DNA of 64,000 nucleotides from an uncultured Bacteroidales bacterium. Lineage in GTDB: Bacteria > Bacteroidota > Bacteroidia > Bacteroidales > Paludibacteraceae. The notes under the pieces are model-generated. The model had not been told where the DNA came from, did no database searches, and was given only the letters and a program-made list of their open reading frames with translations. Within the stretch, counting starts at the first letter, position 1; each line of letters opens with the position of its first letter. Shown piece by piece: positions 62,213 through 64,000 of this stretch. The stretch covers positions 1 through 64,000 of the forward strand of contig CAIUTB010000035.1 in assembly GCA_903901975.1 (NCBI GenBank), written 5' to 3'. Position numbers and translations under genes: made by a program.

Positions 62213-63179
62213 TATAAATATCAGCTTTGTATTTATTCAAATTATCTTTATCCATAAACCACGCTACCGTTTCCTGTAAACCTTTTTCGATATCGTAAGA
62301 AGGCGTAAAACCTGTCAATGACTTAATCTTGCTATTATCTCCCCACAACCGAAATACTTCCGAGTTTTTAGGACGAAGACGTTGTTCATCTTCCATAAAC
62401 TTTACATCCGATTTCATGATATTGGCTATTAATTCAAGCGTATCACGCATAGAAATCTCAAAATTACTGCAAATATTGACTTCTTGCCCAATAGCTTCAT
62501 CGCACTTGGATAACTCAATAAAGCCTTTGCAAGTATCTTTTACATAATTAAAGTCACGTGTAGGGGTTAAATCACCTAACATAATTTCTTTCTTTCCATT
62601 AGCAATTTGAGCTATAATGGTTGGAATAATGGCCCTGGCTGATTGCCGGGGACCATACGTATTGAATGGACGGACAATCACAACCGGAAGTTCAAAGGCA
62701 TTATAAAAACTCATAGCCATGGCATCAGCACCAATTTTAGTAGCAGAATAAGGTGATTGAGCCTGTTTTGGATGTTTCTCATCAATCGGTACATATTGAG
62801 CGGTACCATATACTTCAGACGTAGAAGTAACCAAAACTCGTTGAACTCCATTTTCCTTTGCAGCCTGGCATATATTCAGCGTTCCTTTTATATTCGTATC
62901 CACATAACTGTCTGGAGCAACGTATGAATAAGGTATAGCAATTAGAGCCGCTAAATGAAATACAATTTCAATATCCTTGGTTATGTGTTTACAAAAATGA
63001 GGATCACGTACATCACCCGTCACAACCTCCAGATTTGGATGAGAAATCCCATCAAGCCAACCCCAATAATTGAACGAGTTATAATAAGATAAAGCCCTTA
63101 CCTGATACCCCTGCTCTAATAGCATTTCGGTTAAATGTGAACCTATAAACCCGTCTGCTCCAGTTACTAATACTTTCAT
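62205..63179 (-). CDS. legB: NDP-sugar 4,6-dehydratase LegB
   Basis: A 324-residue short-chain dehydratase. The cofactor motif is TGADGFIGSHL (about 6-16). The active site is TSTSEVYG and SPYSATKIGAD (about 123-153), and VRPFNTYGPRQSARAIIP follows. These match LegB, which starts the legionaminic route from NDP-GlcNAc. It is the first intact gene of the polysaccharide operon on this strand. Confidence 0.93.
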   Translation of the reverse strand: MKVLVTGADGFIGSHLTEMLLEQGYQVRALSYYNSFNYWGWLDGISHPNLEVVTGDVRDPHFCKHITKDIEIVFHLAALIAIPYSYVAPDSYVDTNIKGTLNICQAAKENGVQRVLVTSTSEVYGTAQYVPIDEKHPKQAQSPYSATKIGADAMAMSFYNAFELPVVIVRPFNTYGPRQSARAIIPTIIAQIANGKKEIMLGDLTPTRDFNYVKDTCKGFIELSKCDEAIGQEVNICSNFEISMRDTLELIANIMKSDVKFMEDEQRLRPKNSEVFRLWGDNSKIKSLTGFTPSYDIEKGLQETVAWFMDKDNLNKYKADIYNV

Positions 63180-63221
63180 GTATAAAATATTTTTTTATAG
63201 TTTATTTTTTGTCCGTTAACT

Positions 63222-63897
63222 GTCTATTTTGTTGTAAATTATACCCTTATTCAGATAATCGTCCTGCTTCGTTGGAGCTAAAACCTATCCCCAAACTGAT
63301 ATATATATTTCACACTCACAAAACAAATGGTTTTGAGACGCTGAGAGCTAACCTAATTTATCGGAAAGTGAGCGTGGCAATAGTTCCTAAAGTAACATTC
63401 ACAGGTTTTGATGCCTAAACTTCAATCCTTCCATTGTCTATCCCACCTGCGAGCAATCGTAACCTCCGTTACTGTAAGCTGTAAATAAAATTGTAATTGC
63501 CAGAAATACAAATGATCAGGTATACAAAGTATTTCCAAATGTCCAACTTCCGAGCGATTTTGAAAAAAACCAAGGTAATAATAGCTCCTAAAATACCAGT
63601 TAACCATACCCATTTTCGGAATATAATTATTGCTTTACTCGATAGAATTTTATCTTCAGTAGCGTTTGCGGTAGCTATGTCCTTAACAGCACTGAATGAA
63701 TTACCCAAACCCGTAATTGCTGTTAAAATTGATAGTGTTGAATTAAAAAGTGATGAAATACCTAATCCACTTGGCCCAAGGTATAAGGCGACAAATTTAG
63801 ATTTTACTAATAATATCAGTATAGTTACAACCTGTACTCCACCAAAAATACTAAATGCTTTACTTATATTAAGATATGAAGTATTATCAAAACTCAT
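63222..63897 (-). pseudogene. Decayed Wzx flippase
   Basis: The first 142 codons (63469-63897) encode the N-terminal third of an O-antigen translocase: SYLNISKAFSIFGGVQVVTI, then KFVALYLGPSGLGISSLFNS and GNSFSAVKDIA. Then the frame breaks near 63500. The next frame continues AITILFTAYSNGGY, as the family would, and then runs into several stops. The remainder down to legB shows only faint similarity. Intact members have about 420-480 residues. Confidence 0.7.
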
Positions 63898-64000
63898 TAA
63901 ATATATTTATAATAATATTGTAACAAAAATTATTCTTAATACCGAATGATATAATATTAAACATAAAAACAATCTCCAAAATAGTCACGGAATTATGCAC
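63898..64000. other. Right edge, no gene seen
   Basis: An AT-rich stretch upstream of the decayed flippase. No ORF, terminator or clear promoter element is visible before the window ends. Confidence 0.5.

Noticed and set aside
63209-63418. A 69-codon plus-strand ORF between legB and the flippase remnant
   Set aside because: It has no similarity or promoter and lies opposite the decayed flippase sequence.

Overview
The window looks like chromosomal DNA of a member of the Bacteroidota, most likely the order Bacteroidales. It is AT-rich. Start codons lack Shine-Dalgarno sequences, and several are preceded by the Bacteroidetes -7 element TAnnTTTG. The gene content also fits: a class II ketol-acid reductoisomerase operon that carries an acyl-ACP thioesterase, a Wzi-type capsule protein, a DivIC/FtsB-like protein, an Skp lipoprotein, and Schlafen/AlbA and DUF4062 regulators. 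The species cannot be named from the sequence alone.

Housekeeping part (1-15.6 kb). On the minus strand lie an acyl-CoA carboxylase beta subunit with a biotin carrier protein, a HEAT-like hypothetical, and the branched-chain amino acid operon ilvD-ilvB-ilvN-thioesterase-ilvC. In front of ilvD I find a full attenuation module: a TTTG-N19-TAACTTTG promoter, a 20-codon leader peptide with 8 branched-chain residues in a run of 9, and an intrinsic terminator. Then come dxs (+), dnaX (-, with an A10 slippery tract that could make a short gamma form), a two-gene ftsB/divIC-like operon (+) and an Skp-like lipoprotein (-).

Envelope and accessory part (15.7-32.2 kb). A FlaA1/WbpM-like dehydratase, a Wzi-like porin and a kelch lipoprotein are followed by an island of small modules: a RhuM-like gene, zeta toxin plus partner, MNT/HEPN, PIN/antitoxin, two Schlafen-AlbA ATP-binding regulators and two paralogous large nucleotidyltransferases. 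The gaps are packed with recurring modular repeats, a 221-bp MITE and broken pieces of the nucleotidyltransferase gene, so the island appears to have been built by repeated recombination.

Polysaccharide locus (32.2-63.9 kb, all minus strand, transcribed from high to low coordinates). A legionaminic-acid-type cassette comes first (dehydratase, aminotransferase, acetyltransferase, synthase, 2-epimerase, PtmE-like nucleotidyltransferase, CMP-sugar synthetase). It is followed by an amidation trio (HisF-, HisH- and WbpG-like) expected to add an acetamidino group. Next are a KpsS-like protein, a Wzy polymerase, a Wzx flippase, several glycosyltransferases and an acyltransferase. The UDP-L-FucNAc genes capE, capF and capG with a WbuB-type transferase and two epimerases close the locus. 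A DUF4062 ATP-binding gene is wedged, overlapping, between capE and capF. A REP-associated (RAYT) transposase with several REP-like palindromes lies between capF and capG. An IS630 remnant and a decayed second flippase mark earlier rearrangements.

Repeats are the recurring theme. A 7-bp-unit tandem family, a CCCCTTTAGGGG-type palindrome family and the island modules occur throughout, and two of these families appear to have invaded coding sequences in frame (ilvD and an epimerase).
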